Part shown: positions 9,518 through 17,594 of the stretch, one piece after another
Layout: each line of letters begins with the position of its first letter
How positions within the stretch are numbered: the first letter of the stretch is position 1
Origin: CADEED01 sp041395625
GTDB taxonomy: Bacteria > Pseudomonadota > Gammaproteobacteria > Steroidobacterales > Steroidobacteraceae
Reading direction: 5' to 3'
DNA length: 64,000 bases
NCBI GenBank assembly: GCA_041395625.1
Contig: JAWLAE010000002.1
Location: 62,001-126,000, forward strand
Notes under the pieces: generated by a model
What the model was told of the DNA's origin: nothing
Databases searched by the model: none
Seen by the model: the letters and a program-made list of their open reading frames with translations, nothing else
Translations under genes and position numbers: made by a program

Positions 9518-9781
9518 ATGAATACGTTCAACCATCGGCAGCGCGGTCAGGGCATGACCGAATACATCATCATCGTGGCGCTGATCGCGATCGCCGCCAT
9601 CGGTATCTACCAGGCGTTCGGCGACATCGTGCGCGGGCAGACCTCGATCGCAGCGTCGTCCCTAGCGGGCAACGAGTCCGGCGGAGCGAGAGGTCTGGTC
9701 GATGCAGCGCAAGGGCGCAGCAACCAAACGGGTAGCGCGGCGCGCGACCTATCCGACTTCGCCGAGGATGCGGGTGACTAG
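9518..9781 (+). CDS. Flp-type (type IVc) pilin-like protein, first copy
   Basis: Small 87-aa prepilin. The N-terminus HRQRG|QGMTEYIIIVALIAIAA shows a class III (Flp) prepilin site: cleavage predicted after Gly10, Glu at +5 and Tyr at +6, followed by a hydrophobic helix to about residue 33. The rest is hydrophilic, Gly/Ser/Ala-rich and longer than in classical Flp (about 50-60 aa after cleavage). An exceptionally strong Shine-Dalgarno (AAGGAGGA) precedes the start and a strong hairpin follows the stop, as expected for the abundant structural subunit. First gene of the Tad locus. No prepilin peptidase gene is present in the window, so processing must be provided from elsewhere. Confidence 0.8.
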   Translation: MNTFNHRQRGQGMTEYIIIVALIAIAAIGIYQAFGDIVRGQTSIAASSLAGNESGGARGLVDAAQGRSNQTGSAARDLSDFAEDAGD

Positions 9782-9790
9782 TTCGAGGCA

Positions 9791-9824
9791 GGCGGATGTG
9801 CAGCGTTGCGGCTGCGCGTCCGCC
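9791..9824 (+). terminator. strong intercistronic hairpin after the pilin gene
   Basis: Ten bases after the pilin stop, 9791-9804 can pair with 9811-9824 over 14 bp (two G-U pairs) with a 6-nt loop (GTTGCG). No U-tract follows. It is likely a partial terminator or a 3' mRNA-stabilising stem that separates high pilin expression from the assembly genes. Stem seen; role inferred. Confidence 0.55.
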
Positions 9825-9856
9825 CCGCTTCGGGCCGACAACCAGAGGAGCAGTTC

Positions 9857-11173
9857 ATGATGCGCGAACACGGACAGGCATTGATCATGACACTCGCGCT
9901 GAGTGCCGCGCTGGCGGCGGCGCTGCTGCTCGTGTTCAACGTCGGCCAACTGGCCAATGCCAAGCACCGTCTGCTGGCCTCGGCCGACGCGGCAGCCTAT
10001 AGCGCCGCGGTCTGGCAGGCGCGCTCACTCAATTATCAGGCGTACCTGAATCGGGCGGTCGTCGCCAATGAAGCCGCAATCGCGCAATCGGTCAGCTTGC
10101 GGTCGTGGTCTGGCTATATGAACGTCACGCTCGACAACATCAACACTGTCGGTCAGTTCATTCCCTACGTCGGCCAGGTTACCCGGACGCTCTCGCGCAT
10201 CTGGGAGCGACTCGATGCGGTCCTGCAGCCGGTGTTGGTCGCGGCGGAACACGGCATCAGTGAGCTTGATCGGGTCTATGCCATGGCGGCAGAGGGCATG
10301 CACGCGGCGGCGCTCGCTGGCACGGTACCTGTCGTCCGCGAGGTCCTGGCGCGCAACGCGGCAGACAATCAATTGACGCGCGGCGGGGCTGTGCTGCTGG
10401 CAACGAATCTGCGGGCCTACCGATCCTTGACGCGCACCTACGACGGCGTGCAGCGCACTCGCCAGGCAGATCTCGCGCTGCGCTCCCGCGATGGTTTTAC
10501 ACGCAGCCGCAGCTGGGAGCCAGCAATCGAAAACGCCAGCATTCCACTGGCGCTGCGCAAGCGCGGTGGTACCGATCTGCTGGGCCTGGATGAATGGCGT
10601 GCCATGGATACATTGGCATTGCATCGCCGCCGCGGCGGGCTCATCGGTTCCTGGCGGGAGGCTTCGTCGATCGGCTGGGGTGGTGCGCAGAACGGATCGC
10701 GTACGTGGCGACGCGGTGATCACGGTGGCTCCTGGCGTGTCAATCCGCGCACGTCCCGCCGCGCACAGAACGCCACGGCCAACCGGTCCGGCTATCGGGG
10801 CATCCCGGCGCTCCGTGACGTGGTCGTCGGGCCGCGCAGCTCGACTGCCGAACTCAGGATTGCTGTCGAAGTGGCGCGCGATCGGCGCTCGCTGCGATTG
10901 GCGGACACTGTTCTGCGCAATACAACGGTCGCGGTACCGACTGCCGATCGTCGGCTGACCTTTGCTGGGTCCATGCCCCGCGACCAGCTCCGCGCGATCG
11001 CCGAGGCGCGTGTGTTTTTCGAGCGACCCGAGCCGCGCGTCGACGGGCGTCGGGAGCTCGCCAGTCTCTACAACCCGTATTGGCGGGCACGCCTGGCACC
11101 GGTGCGTAGCGCTAGCCGTGCTGCGGCCGCGGCGGCCAACGGCATCGTCGATCCGTTCGTGGATGCGCGGTGA
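9857..11173 (+). CDS. TadG-like Flp pilus assembly protein
   Basis: Membrane-anchored pseudopilin-like protein, 438 aa. The N-terminus MMREHGQALIMTLALSAALA has the GQA...-type Tad motif and a single transmembrane helix (about residues 8-30), followed by the KHRLLASADAAAYSAA segment typical of the TadE/TadG-like family, and a long Arg/Ala-rich periplasmic domain with no recognised fold. ATG 9857 was chosen because GAGGAG at 9845-9850 sits six bases upstream; a longer reading from 9806 starts within the hairpin. Its stop overlaps the next gene's start (GTGA). By position and N-terminus it corresponds to TadG; the classical von Willebrand A-type domain is not evident. Confidence 0.7.
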   Translation: MMREHGQALIMTLALSAALAAALLLVFNVGQLANAKHRLLASADAAAYSAAVWQARSLNYQAYLNRAVVANEAAIAQSVSLRSWSGYMNVTLDNINTVGQFIPYVGQVTRTLSRIWERLDAVLQPVLVAAEHGISELDRVYAMAAEGMHAAALAGTVPVVREVLARNAADNQLTRGGAVLLATNLRAYRSLTRTYDGVQRTRQADLALRSRDGFTRSRSWEPAIENASIPLALRKRGGTDLLGLDEWRAMDTLALHRRRGGLIGSWREASSIGWGGAQNGSRTWRRGDHGGSWRVNPRTSRRAQNATANRSGYRGIPALRDVVVGPRSSTAELRIAVEVARDRRSLRLADTVLRNTTVAVPTADRRLTFAGSMPRDQLRAIAEARVFFERPEPRVDGRRELASLYNPYWRARLAPVRSASRAAAAAANGIVDPFVDAR

Positions 11174-11994
11174 TGCGAACGCCGCACCCGGGTGACCAAG
11201 TCGGCCAGGCACTCGTCGAGACGCTGGTCGCGATGCCACTGTTGCTAGCCGTACTCATTGGCGTGTTGTACGTCGGGCGATTGCACGACATTGACGCGCG
11301 TACGGTTGCCGCTAGTCGTTATGCTGCTTTTGCCGCCGGCGAGCGCGTCGCGTCGGAAATGCTGACCGCAGACAATGGCCGGGTGGCAGCGCGCATCGTC
11401 GCGCCGTCTGATCGCGCCTTGACAGCCGACGATCGTTGGGATGATGCCAGACTCGCGGCGCAGTACGATTCCTTGTGGGTGGTGCCCACGAACCAGCGGC
11501 GGCTGATTCGAGCAGCACGCGACGTTAGCGTCAGCGTCACCGAGGGGCGCTTGGCCGGGGCGCGTGGCGCAGCACTCGACACGGCCCTGACAGTCACGCG
11601 GACGGCATCTTTGTTAGGTCGCGGTCGCTTCGACCTGGCGAACGACGGGGTACTGACGGCACGCGCCGCAATCAACGTAGCGCCGGCACACGGGTTGCCA
11701 GCACCGCTCGATTCGCTGGGTCTGCAGTTGCGCGCCGAGGTAGCACTGCTGACCAACGCCTGGGCCGCAACGTCCGTCGAGCAGACCGTAGCTCGGGTCG
11801 AGGCGCTGCATCCGGCGAGCGGCGTGGGCGCCGTGTTCGAATACCTGCAACCCATTGTGTGGCTCGCGTCCATACTCGAGCCGGCCCTTCGTCAATTGTG
11901 CGTAGGCGCGGTCAATCCCGAAATCGTCGCGCCAGACCGGCTATTGCAGGATGCCACGGCAGGGTCGGGGAGCTGGAGGTCGCGATGTCCGTGA
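11170..11994 (+). CDS. TadE-like pilus assembly protein
   Basis: Pseudopilin-like protein of about 274 aa. Near the N-terminus GQALVETLVAMPLLLAVLIGVLY matches the TadE pattern (Glu in the +5-type position followed by one hydrophobic helix, about residues 13-36). The remainder, rich in RTVAASRYAAFAAGERV-type sequence, is predicted periplasmic and not recognisable otherwise. Starts at GTG 11170 (overlapping the previous stop as GTGA) or ATG 11173. The 3' end overlaps the next gene by 10 bp. TadE-type minor pseudopilins are needed for pilus biogenesis in Aggregatibacter and Caulobacter; the role here follows from that and from context. Confidence 0.7.
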   Translation: MMRTPHPGDQVGQALVETLVAMPLLLAVLIGVLYVGRLHDIDARTVAASRYAAFAAGERVASEMLTADNGRVAARIVAPSDRALTADDRWDDARLAAQYDSLWVVPTNQRRLIRAARDVSVSVTEGRLAGARGAALDTALTVTRTASLLGRGRFDLANDGVLTARAAINVAPAHGLPAPLDSLGLQLRAEVALLTNAWAATSVEQTVARVEALHPASGVGAVFEYLQPIVWLASILEPALRQLCVGAVNPEIVAPDRLLQDATAGSGSWRSRCP

Positions 11995-12704
11995 CGCGGC
12001 GCTTCGGATGCATTGCAATCCTGCTCGGTGTCGCGGGCGCTGGCTGTGTTGCCCCGGCGCTGGGACGGCCGACGACCGACGCCTTCGCGTGGCTACCGGA
12101 GTTGTTACCCGATACGATCATCGAGCCTCTGCCGACACCCACCATCGTCAACGGGATAGCGCTCGAGATCGTCGCCGCGCATTCATCCTTGCCAAGCACT
12201 GCCTGGGAGCAGCACCTGCGCGAGCAGTGGAGTGGCTTCGGCGCTGACTACGCGGTGCATCAGCTCGGTGCCAGTGTAGTTGTGGCGCGCCGCCGCGCGC
12301 CATGGCAGGACACCGCCGTTGTGCGCAGTCTGCCTACCGGCGCCACGCGCATCGTGTTCTCGCGCCTCGATCTTTCCAATTCGGCGTTGGCCGCCGGCTG
12401 CGAACTCTCCTTGCCGCGGGGCATACAGCTGCGCTCGGCAGTCCGCTCGCCGCAGCTCGCCGCCGGGCGTACGCTGACCACCGAACAGTGCTGGCTCGAG
12501 AGTCCCGCATCGCCGTCGCGTGTGATGTCGTGGCTGGCTGCGATCTGGCGTCGCGAGGGCTGGCAGCAGAGTACGCAGCATGTCGACGCGGCGGCCAGTC
12601 GCATCCGTGCCAATTGGCACCGTCGCGGCATCGAGCGGGTTGTGAGCGCGCAGCGCGTTGCCGGTGCTACCGACATCATCGTGTTGCAGCAGGTGACGCC
12701 GTGA
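11985..12704 (+). CDS. exported protein of unknown function in the Tad locus
   Basis: 239 aa, no family recognised. Starts at ATG 11985, with GGAGG (11975-11979) five bases upstream; a longer open reading upstream lies in another gene's shadow. The N-terminus MSVTRRFGCIAILLGVAGAG looks like a signal peptide. A Cys follows (AGAGC), but the position before it is not a clean lipobox. The mature part has a Pro-rich stretch (LPDTIIEPLPTPTIV), two further Cys (in LAAGCELSLP and TEQCWLES) that could form a disulphide, and a repeat-free mixed alpha/beta composition. It sits between TadE-like and a second pilin-like gene and overlaps the latter as GTGA. It may be an outer-membrane or periplasmic accessory in the RcpB/TadD position, but it has no TPR pattern. 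Confidence 0.6.
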   Translation: MSVTRRFGCIAILLGVAGAGCVAPALGRPTTDAFAWLPELLPDTIIEPLPTPTIVNGIALEIVAAHSSLPSTAWEQHLREQWSGFGADYAVHQLGASVVVARRRAPWQDTAVVRSLPTGATRIVFSRLDLSNSALAAGCELSLPRGIQLRSAVRSPQLAAGRTLTTEQCWLESPASPSRVMSWLAAIWRREGWQQSTQHVDAAASRIRANWHRRGIERVVSAQRVAGATDIIVLQQVTP

Positions 12705-12877
12705 CGCGATCGGCTGCAGTACGCGGCCAGGCCATGATCGAGTACTTGCTCGTCACTGCGATCTTGGTTGGTGCCTTGTTCGGGCGGTTCGGTCGTCAGA
12801 CCTCGGCCGCAGAGCAGCTCGCCGCTGCATTGCACAGTTACTGGCAATCGTTCGCGCGTCTGGTAGCGCTGCTGTGA
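12701..12877 (+). CDS. small Flp pilin-like protein, second copy (58 aa)
   Basis: A tiny gene hidden by a longer open frame. GTG 12701 overlaps the previous stop as GTGA. The 58-aa product begins MTRSAAVRG|QAMIEYLLVTAIL: predicted class III prepilin cleavage after Gly9, Glu at +5 and Tyr at +6, then a hydrophobic helix (about residues 12-28) and a short tail ending ARLVALL. The mature length of about 49 aa is that of classical Flp pilins, closer than the first copy. The longer open frame upstream of it has no coding features. Probably a minor pilin or pseudopilin that is co-translated with the assembly genes. cpaB begins 12 bp later. Confidence 0.7.
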   Translation: MTRSAAVRGQAMIEYLLVTAILVGALFGRFGRQTSAAEQLAAALHSYWQSFARLVALL

Positions 12878-12889
12878 GGTGCTGAGGCC

Positions 12890-13798
12890 ATGAATTTTCG
12901 CAGTCTTACCGGTTCGATCAACGCCCTGCTATTGATTGCAGCACTGCTGTTGGGCGGCGCCACATTCTGGGGTATCAACCGCCACGTGGAGCAGCGCGTT
13001 GCGATGACTCAGCGGGCGCTCGCGAGTCGCTACGTACCGCGTGCGGTGCTGGTGGCCGCGCGCGATCTCGCTGCCGGTACGGTTATTGCGGCAGATGCGA
13101 TCGCCGTTCGGCAGATGCCGCGGGCATTCGCCGCCAGCGATGTGCTCGATCCGGTCGATCGGCAACGCATCATGGGCGCAACTCTGGCACGTAGCTTGCG
13201 AGCCGGCGATCCGCTGACGCTCGCTACTGTCGTTGCGCGGGAGGCGTTGCCGTTCTCGACGCAGGTAGCAGCCGGCGAGCGCGCGATCACAGTGCCCGTC
13301 GACGAAATAAGCGCGGTGGGTGGTCTCATCGAGCCGGGCGATCGCATCGATCTGCTCTACAGCTATGACCGACCGCTCGGCAGTGCGGCTGACCCGAGCG
13401 CACGTGCTGCCGTCCGCCTGTTGTTGGCAGATGCTGCCGTGCTGGCGACCGGCAAGGCAACTCGTACCACGCCCGTACGGATGGCCGACGGGGGGCTGCG
13501 TGATCTCGACACCGACTACAGCACTGTGACCTTGCGTGTGACGCCGCAACAGGCGCAGATCGTTACGCTGGCGCAACGCAGTGGTGAGGTCGTTGCGGCG
13601 CTGCGCAACCGTGGTGATGCCGCGCCGCTGCAGCTCGCTACGCTCGATTGGCTGACAATGCTCGACCCCGACCTTAAGGCGCGCACTGTCGAGCAGCGCC
13701 GCCGTTTCGTCGGGCCGTCGGTCGAACTCATCGTAGGCGGTCAAGGTGGTGCGGCGGCGTCCATCCGCCGTGTGCCGATAGCTCCAGCTGGCATCTAG
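12890..13798 (+). CDS. cpaB: Flp pilus assembly protein CpaB (RcpC)
   Basis: 302 aa. An N-terminal transmembrane helix (about residues 10-27, INALLLIAALLLGGATFWGI) anchors a periplasmic SAF domain: VLVAARDLAAGTVIAADAI (about 48-66). A second conserved block is ERAITVPVDEISAVGGLIEPGDRIDLLYS, the CpaB/RcpC signature. CpaB acts in the periplasm with the CpaC secretin channel and may contact peptidoglycan or pilin. TGAGG precedes the ATG. cpaC starts 10 bp downstream. Length and domain order are normal for the family. Confidence 0.88.
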   Translation: MNFRSLTGSINALLLIAALLLGGATFWGINRHVEQRVAMTQRALASRYVPRAVLVAARDLAAGTVIAADAIAVRQMPRAFAASDVLDPVDRQRIMGATLARSLRAGDPLTLATVVAREALPFSTQVAAGERAITVPVDEISAVGGLIEPGDRIDLLYSYDRPLGSAADPSARAAVRLLLADAAVLATGKATRTTPVRMADGGLRDLDTDYSTVTLRVTPQQAQIVTLAQRSGEVVAALRNRGDAAPLQLATLDWLTMLDPDLKARTVEQRRRFVGPSVELIVGGQGGAAASIRRVPIAPAGI

Positions 13799-13808
13799 AG
13801 GTACACCC

Positions 13809-15047
13809 ATGCGTCTGGCACTTGCTCTGTTGGTTTGCGTTGGTCTGTTGGGTCCGGGCGGGTTGCTCGCGGCCGAGTCGGTGCCCGAACAGCTCGAAAT
13901 GTTCGTGGGCGATAGCCGGGTGTTAGGAGTCAGCGTACGACGTGTCGCCGTAGCGAACGGCAAAGTATTGTCTGTCACGACTGTGTCGACTGACAGTGTG
14001 CTGTTGATGGGCGAGGGTGCCGGCACGACCATTGTGCAGCTCTGGCTGCGGGACGGCACGCAGCAGCGCCTCACGGTGCGGGTAGTGCCGGCCGATCTCG
14101 AGCATACGCTCAGGAGCGTCAACGAACTGATTGCGGGTGTGCCTGCATTGCGCGCCCGGATTGCCGGCCAGCGCGTCGTGATCGATGCGGCGGCAGCCGA
14201 CGAACCTTCCGCCGCGCGTGCCGAGACAGTGGCTGGACTTTATCCGGGCACAGTTCTGAATCTCGTGGCGACAGCTGGCGTCGACAGAATGATCCATTTC
14301 GACGTGCGGATCGTCGAGTTTCGGCAGTCTCGTCTGCGCGAGCTCGGTATTCGCTGGAATACGGATATCGCCGGACCGACGGCCAGTCTCACCGCGGACG
14401 TCGCCAGCAATGCGGCTCTGCGCACGCGGCCGGTGCGGGCATTCTTCGGTATTGCCACGGCTCTGGAATCCCGCATTCGACTGCTGGAAGAAGACGGTGA
14501 TGCAACGGTCGTGGCTGAGCCGACGCTCAGTTGTCGCAGCGGCGGCAGCGCGCGCTTCGTATCGGGTGGTGAAGTGCCGATTCCCGTCATCGACAAGCTG
14601 GGTGGCGCAGACGTCGAGTTCAAGGAATACGGCGTCATCCTCGACGTCCGGCCGGTAGTGGACGCCAGCGGTGGCATTGTCGCGCGCGTGGATACCGAGG
14701 TGAGTCAGGTCGACGACGCGCAGCGAGTGTTAGGTGTGCCAGGGTTTCTCAAGCGGCGCAGCGCAACCGACGTTACGCTGCGCGATGGCGAGACCCTGGT
14801 CATAGCAGGGCTCGTCAACCGGCAGCGATCGGACAACACGACGGGGATACCGGGGCTACGGCGCGCGCCGGCGGTCGGGCGGGCATTTCGCTCGAGCGCG
14901 CGGCGACACGAGGTCAGCGAGCTCGTCATCTTTCTGACGCCACATCTGCTGACGCCGGAGGCGGCACCGGCCGACTCCGCCGCTGTCGCCGCTGCGGCTC
15001 TGGCGGACAAGCTGCAGCGGGCTCGTGACCGCATGCGTGCGCCATGA
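13809..15047 (+). CDS. cpaC: Flp pilus outer-membrane secretin CpaC (RcpA)
   Basis: 412 aa. Signal peptide MRLALALLVCVGLLGPGGLLA is followed by the N-terminal pilus/secretin N domain (LEMFVGDSRVLGV, then TTIVQLWLRDG), a middle domain, and the secretin core: TVVAEPTLSCRSGGSARFVS, GGEVPIPV, EFKEYGVILDVRPVV, and LRDGETLVIAGLVNRQ, ending with SELVIFLTPHLL. These are the type II/IV secretin beta-barrel motifs. It forms the outer-membrane pore for the Flp pilus. AGAGG lies just upstream of the ATG. The stop overlaps the next gene's ATG by 4 bp (ATGA). Somewhat shorter than Caulobacter CpaC, which is common for the group. Confidence 0.9.
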   Translation: MRLALALLVCVGLLGPGGLLAAESVPEQLEMFVGDSRVLGVSVRRVAVANGKVLSVTTVSTDSVLLMGEGAGTTIVQLWLRDGTQQRLTVRVVPADLEHTLRSVNELIAGVPALRARIAGQRVVIDAAAADEPSAARAETVAGLYPGTVLNLVATAGVDRMIHFDVRIVEFRQSRLRELGIRWNTDIAGPTASLTADVASNAALRTRPVRAFFGIATALESRIRLLEEDGDATVVAEPTLSCRSGGSARFVSGGEVPIPVIDKLGGADVEFKEYGVILDVRPVVDASGGIVARVDTEVSQVDDAQRVLGVPGFLKRRSATDVTLRDGETLVIAGLVNRQRSDNTTGIPGLRRAPAVGRAFRSSARRHEVSELVIFLTPHLLTPEAAPADSAAVAAAALADKLQRARDRMRAP

Positions 15048-16735
15048 AGATCGATGCGCTGTCGATCGACGGACCAACGGGTACGCGTAGTCTGCCGCTG
15101 GGCGCCAGGTGCATCACGGTCGGCAGCGCGACGGATGCGTCCCTCGTACTCACCGGCGCCGGCGTCGCGCGCTGTCACGCTGAATTGCTGCGCGACGACA
15201 GCAGCGGTTGCTACTGGCTGCAGGACCTCGGTACTGCCGATGGCACCTGGGTAAACGACGAGCGCATCGTGTGCTACGGACCGCTGGAGGAGCGCGATCA
15301 GGTACGAATCGGCGGCTACCGCCTGCGGCTCATACCTACAGCGACGGCACGTCCACCAGGGTTGCGGCACCGTCGCTGGGGCAGGGCCGGCACGGCAAGC
15401 GCCGTCGAGCGGGCCGATGTTGGGCCAGCGCAAGCGGCGGCGCCTGCGCCGCTTCAATCGAGTCGCCTGGCGGCTCGCGTGCAGGAGGAATTGATCGAGC
15501 GCCTCGATCTGCGCAGGCGAGATATCGCGGCAATGGCCGAAACAGAGTTGCGGGCAGCAGCTAGCAAAGTCCTCGACGAGATCATGCACGCGGATTGGCT
15601 GGCCGACGTTTCCGACCCGGCTACGTTCAAGAAATTTGTGCTCGATGAAATGCTGGGTCTAGGTCCATTGGAGGCGTTGTTAGTCGACGATGCAGTAACT
15701 GAGATCATGGTCAATCATGCCGCAGAGATCTACGTCGAGAAGGCGGGCAGGCTGGAGCGGGTAGCTGCCGCTTTCAGCAGCGAGAACGCGCTGTACGGCG
15801 CCATCGAGAGAATTGTGGCGCGTGTCGGCCGTCGGGTTGACGATGCCTCGCCGATGGTCGATGCGCGCCTGCCGGACGGCTCGCGCGTCAACGTGGCCAT
15901 TCCACCCATCGCGCTGCGCGGTCCGGCCATCACCATACGTAAATTCGCCCGCCAGCGCCTGGGTCCGACAGAGCTGATTGCGGCGCAGTCCCTCGTCGAG
16001 TCAATGATGGATTTCCTGGCGTTATGTGTCGAGCAACGGCGCAATATCGTCGTGGCTGGTGGCACCGGAACCGGCAAGACGACGCTTCTGAACGTGTTGT
16101 CCGGCCTCATTCCTGCCCACGAGCGAGTCGTTACCATCGAAGACGCCGCCGAGTTGCAGCTGTTGCAAGCCAATCTGGTCACCCTCGAGGCCCGACCGCA
16201 CAATGCCGAGGGCCGCGGGCTCGTGACGATTCGCGATCTCGTGCGCAATGCGCTCAGGATGCGGCCCGACCGAATCGTCGTCGGCGAATGTCGTGGTGGC
16301 GAGGCGCTCGACATGCTGCAGGCAATGAATACCGGCCACGACGGCTCCCTTACGACTGTACATGCCAATAGCCCGCGCGACGCGCTCTCACGTCTCGAGG
16401 TGATGGTGCTCATGGCGGGGATGGATCTGCCGATCGCGGCGATACGCGAGCAGATCGCTGCAGCGGTCAATGTCATCGTGCAGCAGACTCGCTTCGCCTG
16501 CGGGGCGCGTCGCATCACCCACATCGTCGAGGTCACTGGCATCGAGGGCGGCCGCATCCAGACTCAGGACTTGTTCCGATTCGTGCCAACCGGGTTGAAC
16601 GAACATGGTCGAACCAGCGGCTATTTTTCGGGCTGCGGCAATATACCCGCCTTCTACGACGCGCTCGAGAGTGGTGGCTTGCCGCTGGACCGCTCGCTAT
16701 TCGCCATCGCCGACGATAGGCGCTCGCAATGCTAG
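15044..16735 (+). CDS. cpaF: FHA domain fused to the Tad pilus ATPase CpaF (TadA)
   Basis: 563 aa. Residues about 1-98 form a forkhead-associated (FHA) domain: CITVGSATDASLVL, GVARCHAEL, LQDLGTADGTWVND. Residues about 145-530 are the CpaF/TadA hexameric secretion ATPase: Walker A GGTGTGKT (339-346), the Asp box ERVVTIEDAAEL, Walker B region RIVVGECRGGEAL, and the His box LTTVHANSPRDAL. It powers Flp pilus assembly at the inner membrane. In the FHA part the usual phosphothreonine-contacting residues are changed: GR reads GS, SRxH reads ARCH, and NG reads DG, so phosphopeptide binding is doubtful. The FHA part may instead localise the ATPase, which is notable because no CpaE/TadZ gene is in the locus. 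Overlaps cpaC by 4 bp and tadB by 7 bp. Confidence 0.9.
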   Translation: MKIDALSIDGPTGTRSLPLGARCITVGSATDASLVLTGAGVARCHAELLRDDSSGCYWLQDLGTADGTWVNDERIVCYGPLEERDQVRIGGYRLRLIPTATARPPGLRHRRWGRAGTASAVERADVGPAQAAAPAPLQSSRLAARVQEELIERLDLRRRDIAAMAETELRAAASKVLDEIMHADWLADVSDPATFKKFVLDEMLGLGPLEALLVDDAVTEIMVNHAAEIYVEKAGRLERVAAAFSSENALYGAIERIVARVGRRVDDASPMVDARLPDGSRVNVAIPPIALRGPAITIRKFARQRLGPTELIAAQSLVESMMDFLALCVEQRRNIVVAGGTGTGKTTLLNVLSGLIPAHERVVTIEDAAELQLLQANLVTLEARPHNAEGRGLVTIRDLVRNALRMRPDRIVVGECRGGEALDMLQAMNTGHDGSLTTVHANSPRDALSRLEVMVLMAGMDLPIAAIREQIAAAVNVIVQQTRFACGARRITHIVEVTGIEGGRIQTQDLFRFVPTGLNEHGRTSGYFSGCGNIPAFYDALESGGLPLDRSLFAIADDRRSQC

Positions 16736-17571
16736 TCTGGTCCGCCCTTGCGGCGCTGGCGGCGATGCTTGTCGTCCACGCGTTGGGCCGAGGTGCGCGC
16801 TGGCAGGCGGTTCGGCATGAAAACCGGCTTGCCAAGCTCTCGGCCCGCGACCTCGCTGATCTGTTCTTGTTCATCGAACCCGCTGTGCTCGTCAGATGGA
16901 GTGGGGCGGCATTCGTACTCATCCTGCTGACCACGTGGACGTTCTCCGGCAGCATCTTGCTCGCAACAATGGTTGCGCTGCTGACTTGGGCAGTGCCGGG
17001 TGCGATGGTCAGCGCGATGCGCAAGCAGCGGTTGAGGAAGATCGCGCAACAGTTGCCGGATGGTATCGACGCGCTGGCGATGGCGTTACGCTCCGGCTTA
17101 GGATTGAACCAGTCGCTCAGTGTCCTGGCTGAGCAGCAACCAGCGCCGTTGTCGCAGGAGATTGCACTGGTCAGTCGCGGACAGCGGCTGGGGCTCACGC
17201 TCGACGAGACCTTGCAGAGATTCGCGCACCGGGTCCCGCTCGATGAGATCGCGATGCTGAGCGCGACGATCCGCATCGCCCATGAATCCGGTGGCACGCT
17301 GGCCGAATCTCTCGATCGCCTTGCCGACACCGTACGTCGCAAACTTGCGCTCGAAGGCAAGATTCGAGCATTGACTGCGCAAGGTCGCATCCAGGGCATC
17401 ATCGTGGCGCTGTTGCCGTTGGCGTTGCTGGCCGTGCTGCTGTGGATGCAGCCAGAAAGCATGCGTCTGCTGTTCACCAGTGTCGCCGGTTGGGCAACGC
17501 TCGGCGCAATCATCGTGCTCGAGTGCACTGGCTATCTGCTGATCCGGCGCATCGTGCGGATAGATGTCTAG
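16729..17571 (+). CDS. tadB: Flp pilus inner-membrane platform protein TadB
   Basis: 280 aa, a T2SS-F (GspF-like) family membrane protein. Seen: N-terminal transmembrane segment (about residues 2-18); a pair of helices near 58-85; the cytoplasmic T2SS-F domain LPDGIDALAMALRSGLGLNQ through LSATIRIAHESGGTLAESL (about 108-190); and two C-terminal helices (about 223-240 and 247-272). TadB with TadC forms the platform on which the CpaF ATPase acts. Start ATG 16729 lies inside the cpaF 3' end. A 23-bp gap precedes tadC. Confidence 0.9.
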   Translation: MLVWSALAALAAMLVVHALGRGARWQAVRHENRLAKLSARDLADLFLFIEPAVLVRWSGAAFVLILLTTWTFSGSILLATMVALLTWAVPGAMVSAMRKQRLRKIAQQLPDGIDALAMALRSGLGLNQSLSVLAEQQPAPLSQEIALVSRGQRLGLTLDETLQRFAHRVPLDEIAMLSATIRIAHESGGTLAESLDRLADTVRRKLALEGKIRALTAQGRIQGIIVALLPLALLAVLLWMQPESMRLLFTSVAGWATLGAIIVLECTGYLLIRRIVRIDV

Positions 17572-17594
17572 TTGCGGCAGCGCGGGGCAATGCG

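Noticed and set aside
10025..11239. Open frame of 404 aa on the minus strand opposite the TadG-like gene
   Set aside because: Arg/Pro-rich antisense shadow without motifs or ribosome binding site; the plus-strand gene has a TadG-type N-terminus and a good Shine-Dalgarno.
12929..14122. Open frame of 397 aa opposite cpaB/cpaC
   Set aside because: Crosses two well-supported genes and shows no recognisable domain.
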